Source of the DNA: Micromonospora endophytica
GTDB taxonomy: Bacteria > Actinomycetota > Actinomycetes > Mycobacteriales > Micromonosporaceae
Direction: 5' to 3'
Length of the DNA: 42,693 nt
Assembly: GCF_003236305.1 (NCBI RefSeq)
Contig: NZ_POTX01000025.1
Coordinates: 1-42,693 of the forward strand
Part shown: piece after piece, positions 41,120 through 42,693 of the stretch
Layout of the letters: each line of letters starts with the position of its first letter
How positions within the stretch are numbered: position 1 is the stretch's first letter
Notes under the pieces: generated by a model
What the model saw: only the letters and a program-made list of their open reading frames with translations
What the model was told of the DNA's origin: nothing
The model's database searches: none
Position numbers and translations under genes: made by a program

Positions 41120-41455
41120 ATGGCAGATGGTTCCGATACGACGCTGACGGCTGATCAGACCGCTTCCGGTCAGGCCCCCAACGGCCTGGTGGCGGGGATC
41201 AAGACGTTCGCCGCCGAGCACGGTGGGGCGAAGGCGGTCATCGAGTACGTCGGCAAGCGTGGCGCGCGGGTCGTCCTGGTGGGCTCCGACGGCGCGTGGG
41301 GCGACCAGTTCGCGGAGGACACGGTCGTGGCCCGCGAGGCCTGCGCGCAGGCCGGAGTCGCTGTGGAGAACGCCTGGGAGCGGGAGTTGATGGACCAGAT
41401 GCGCCCGAGCAATGACCTCTGGCGTTCCATGGCTCGCCGCACGATGGCTCGCTGA
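41120..41455 (+). CDS. Conserved-looking hypothetical protein
   Basis: The 111-residue protein is not assigned to a family. An unstructured N-terminus of about 20 residues is followed by an alpha/beta-like domain with TFAAEHGGAKAVIEYVGKRG, then ARVVLVGSDGAWGDQFAED, and a helical C-terminus ending in DLWRSMARRTMAR. There is no signal peptide or membrane helix. ATG at 41120 has no ribosome site but a TAGGCT box at leaderless spacing. Codon use is like its neighbours, so it is probably real. Confidence 0.7.
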   Translation: MADGSDTTLTADQTASGQAPNGLVAGIKTFAAEHGGAKAVIEYVGKRGARVVLVGSDGAWGDQFAEDTVVAREACAQAGVAVENAWERELMDQMRPSNDLWRSMARRTMAR

Positions 41456-41521
41456 GATAACACGACAATTCGTCACCATAGAGATAGCTGACCTGTATCC
41501 GATCGGTCGCAGTGGCCCACC

Positions 41522-41536
41522 CGGCCGCTGCGGCCG
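41522..41536. other. Short near-palindrome before the ATP-grasp gene
   Basis: CGGCCGC-T-GCGGCCG is a perfect 7-bp inverted repeat around one base, 40 bases before the ATP-grasp start. It may be a terminator remnant or a regulator site. Confidence 0.3.
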
Positions 41537-41575
41537 TCCTAGTTGGCGGCCACGGCCCGCCGGGATAGCGACGCG

Positions 41576-42502
41576 ATGAACGCACCAGAAAACCGCCACG
41601 TGCCGGCCCGGGACGAACCGCGGATCGCCCTTGTGACCTGCGCCGACCTCACCGAGCTGGATGAGGACGACCGGCTGGTGCTCGCCCCGCTGGCTGCCCG
41701 GGGCGTCGCGGCCACCGTCGCGGTCTGGGACGACCCGACCGTCGACTGGGCGGGGTACGACCTCGTGGTGCTGCGCTCCCCGTGGGATTACGCGCCCCGG
41801 CGGGACGAGTTCGTCGCCTGGGCCGGGCGGGTGCCCCGGCTGGTCAACCCGGCCGACGTGGTCGGCTGGAACACCGACAAGCGCTACCTCGACGAACTCT
41901 CGGCCGCCGGGGTGCCCACCGTGCCGACCGCATGGGTCGAGCCGGGACAACCGTGGCGGCCCGACAGCGAACACGGCGAGTACGTCATCAAGCCGACGGT
42001 CAGCGCCGGCTCCGCGGACACCGGCCGCTACGACCTGGCCGACCCGGAGCACCGTACGCTGGCCGAGGCGCACGTGCGCCGGCTCACCGAGGCGGGCCGC
42101 ACGGCCATGCTCCAGCCGTACCTACGCGCGGTGGACTCCGAGGGTGAGACGGCCCTGCTCTTCTTCGCCGGCCCGGACGGGCTCAGATTCAGCCACGCGA
42201 TCCGCAAGGGTGCGCTGCTGACCGGCCCCGATCTCGGTCTCGGCGGGTTGTTCAAGCCCGAGACGATAAGCCCGCGCACGGCCACCGCCGCGCAGGTGGC
42301 GCTGGCCGAGAAGGTGCTGGCGGCCATCCCCGGCACGGCGCAGCGACTGCTCTACGCCCGGGTGGACCTGCTGCCCGGCGACGACGGTGGGCCCGTACTC
42401 GTCGAACTGGAACTGACCGAGCCGTCGCTGTTCCTCGGCTACGCCGACGGCGCTGCCGACCGGCTGGCCGACGCGATCGTCACCCAGCTGCGCCGCCGCT
42501 GA
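41576..42502 (+). CDS. ATP-grasp domain protein, RimK/DcsG-like
   Basis: The 308-residue protein is an ATP-grasp ligase-type enzyme that would join a carboxylate to an amine or thiol through an acyl phosphate. The pre-ATP domain has LVVLRSPWDYAPRRDEFVAW near residue 61. ATP-binding features are EYVIKPTVSAGSADTGRY near residue 136 and MLQPYLRAVDSEGETALLFF near residue 178. The metal-binding end VLVELELTEPSLFLGYADGA is near residue 272. Similar proteins are common in actinomycetes with unknown substrates; DcsG of cycloserine biosynthesis is a distant relative. ATG at 41576 is chosen; the open frame reaches 41543. Its last 53 coding bases and the following eight recur inverted at the window end. 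Confidence 0.85.
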   Translation: MNAPENRHVPARDEPRIALVTCADLTELDEDDRLVLAPLAARGVAATVAVWDDPTVDWAGYDLVVLRSPWDYAPRRDEFVAWAGRVPRLVNPADVVGWNTDKRYLDELSAAGVPTVPTAWVEPGQPWRPDSEHGEYVIKPTVSAGSADTGRYDLADPEHRTLAEAHVRRLTEAGRTAMLQPYLRAVDSEGETALLFFAGPDGLRFSHAIRKGALLTGPDLGLGGLFKPETISPRTATAAQVALAEKVLAAIPGTAQRLLYARVDLLPGDDGGPVLVELELTEPSLFLGYADGAADRLADAIVTQLRRR

Positions 42503-42535
42503 GACCGTCCACGCGCGCAGGCTCAGCCCGCGCTG

Positions 42536-42616
42536 GAAGCACCGCAGGCTCAGGCTGGGCCAGCAGCACCGCGGGCTCAGGCTGGGCCGGAAGCACCGCG
42601 GGCTCAGGCCGGGGGC
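42536..42616. repeat. Three 27-bp tandem repeats after the ATP-grasp gene
   Basis: Units 42536-42562, 42563-42589 and 42590-42616 share AGCACCGCRGGCTCAGGC. Their length is a multiple of three, and they are in frame with the ATP-grasp gene beyond its stop, where they would read EAPQAQAGP, AAPRAQAGP and EAPRAQAGG. Confidence 0.8.
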
Positions 42617-42640
42617 CAGGCTGTTCAGGCGGGGACGGTC

Positions 42641-42693
42641 TCAGCGGCGGCGCAGCTGGGTGACGATCGCGTCGGCCAGCCGGTCGGCAGCGC
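42641..42693 (-). pseudogene. Inverted copy of the ATP-grasp C-terminus, cut by the window end
   Basis: On the minus strand this stretch reads ADRLADAIVTQLRRR and stop, identical to the end of the gene at 41576-42502. It is either the 3' end of a convergent second copy or an assembly fold-back. Too little is present to tell. Confidence 0.4.

Larger units (their letters stand above)
42450..42693. repeat. Perfect 61-bp inverted repeat at the window end
   Basis: Bases 42450-42510 (the last 17 codons of the ATP-grasp gene, its stop and eight more bases) are exactly complementary to 42633-42693. The intervening 122 bases hold tandem repeats. The right arm runs to the last base of the window, so its true length is unknown. 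Confidence 0.9.

Noticed and set aside
40751..41147. Short frames in the space after ctaB
   Set aside because: They run through the repeat element and the promoter region, and their Arg/Pro/Ser-rich translations match nothing.

Overview
The window is about 42.7 kb of very GC-rich DNA with dense genes, frequent GTG/TTG starts and strong G/C bias at third codon positions. Gene content points to a high-GC actinomycete: WhiA, OpcA, an RbpA-family protein, a Tat-type Rieske lipoprotein and the order rapZ-yvcK-whiA-gap-pgk-tpiA-secG. A Micromonospora-like member of the Micromonosporaceae is the best guess, made from memory of gene order and from the intergenic repeat type, not from a database search.

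Layout. (1) 1-12.0 kb: excision repair genes uvrA and uvrC bracket a Rieske lipoprotein, a divergent pair of secreted enzymes that each carry a C-terminal sugar-binding-like module (penicillin-acylase family plus discoidin; nuclease/sphingomyelinase fold plus jacalin), and a merR-quinone oxidoreductase pair. (2) 12.0-23.9 kb: an accessory block between uvrC and rapZ, genes that I recall as adjacent in Streptomyces. It holds a tetR/NmrA divergent pair with a clear operator, a four-gene operon (HSPA12-like Hsp70 ATPase, two unrecognised coiled-coil proteins, patatin phospholipase), a convergent recQ-GDPD-SLATT membrane protein group, a decayed TetR fragment, a small serine hydrolase and an anchored hypothetical protein. 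(3) 23.9-31.0 kb: rapZ-yvcK-whiA, then the glycolytic operon gap-pgk-tpiA, secG and an rbpA-family gene. (4) 31.0-39.5 kb, minus strand: the pentose phosphate operon tkt-tal-pgi-zwf-opcA-pgl. (5) 39.7-42.7 kb: ctaB (haem O synthase), a 111-residue unknown protein and an ATP-grasp enzyme. The window ends in a perfect 61-bp inverted copy of the ATP-grasp 3' end.

How the genes work together. The gap-pgk-tpiA operon and the tkt-to-pgl operon converge, so lower glycolysis and the oxidative and non-oxidative pentose phosphate routes sit side by side; 6-phosphogluconate dehydrogenase is not in the window. The most promising undescribed system is the operon at 13,684-18,673: an Hsp70-like ATPase, two coiled-coil partners and a phospholipase, preceded by a perfect palindrome that encloses the probable -10 box and facing, with no spacer, a two-helix SLATT-type membrane protein and a glycerophosphodiesterase. 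A sensor-adaptor-lipase arrangement is my inference. Other structural points of note are very long perfect stem-loops at the recQ 3' end and across the pgi start codon, a dispersed GGGCCCCC repeat present twice, and the terminal inverted repeat.
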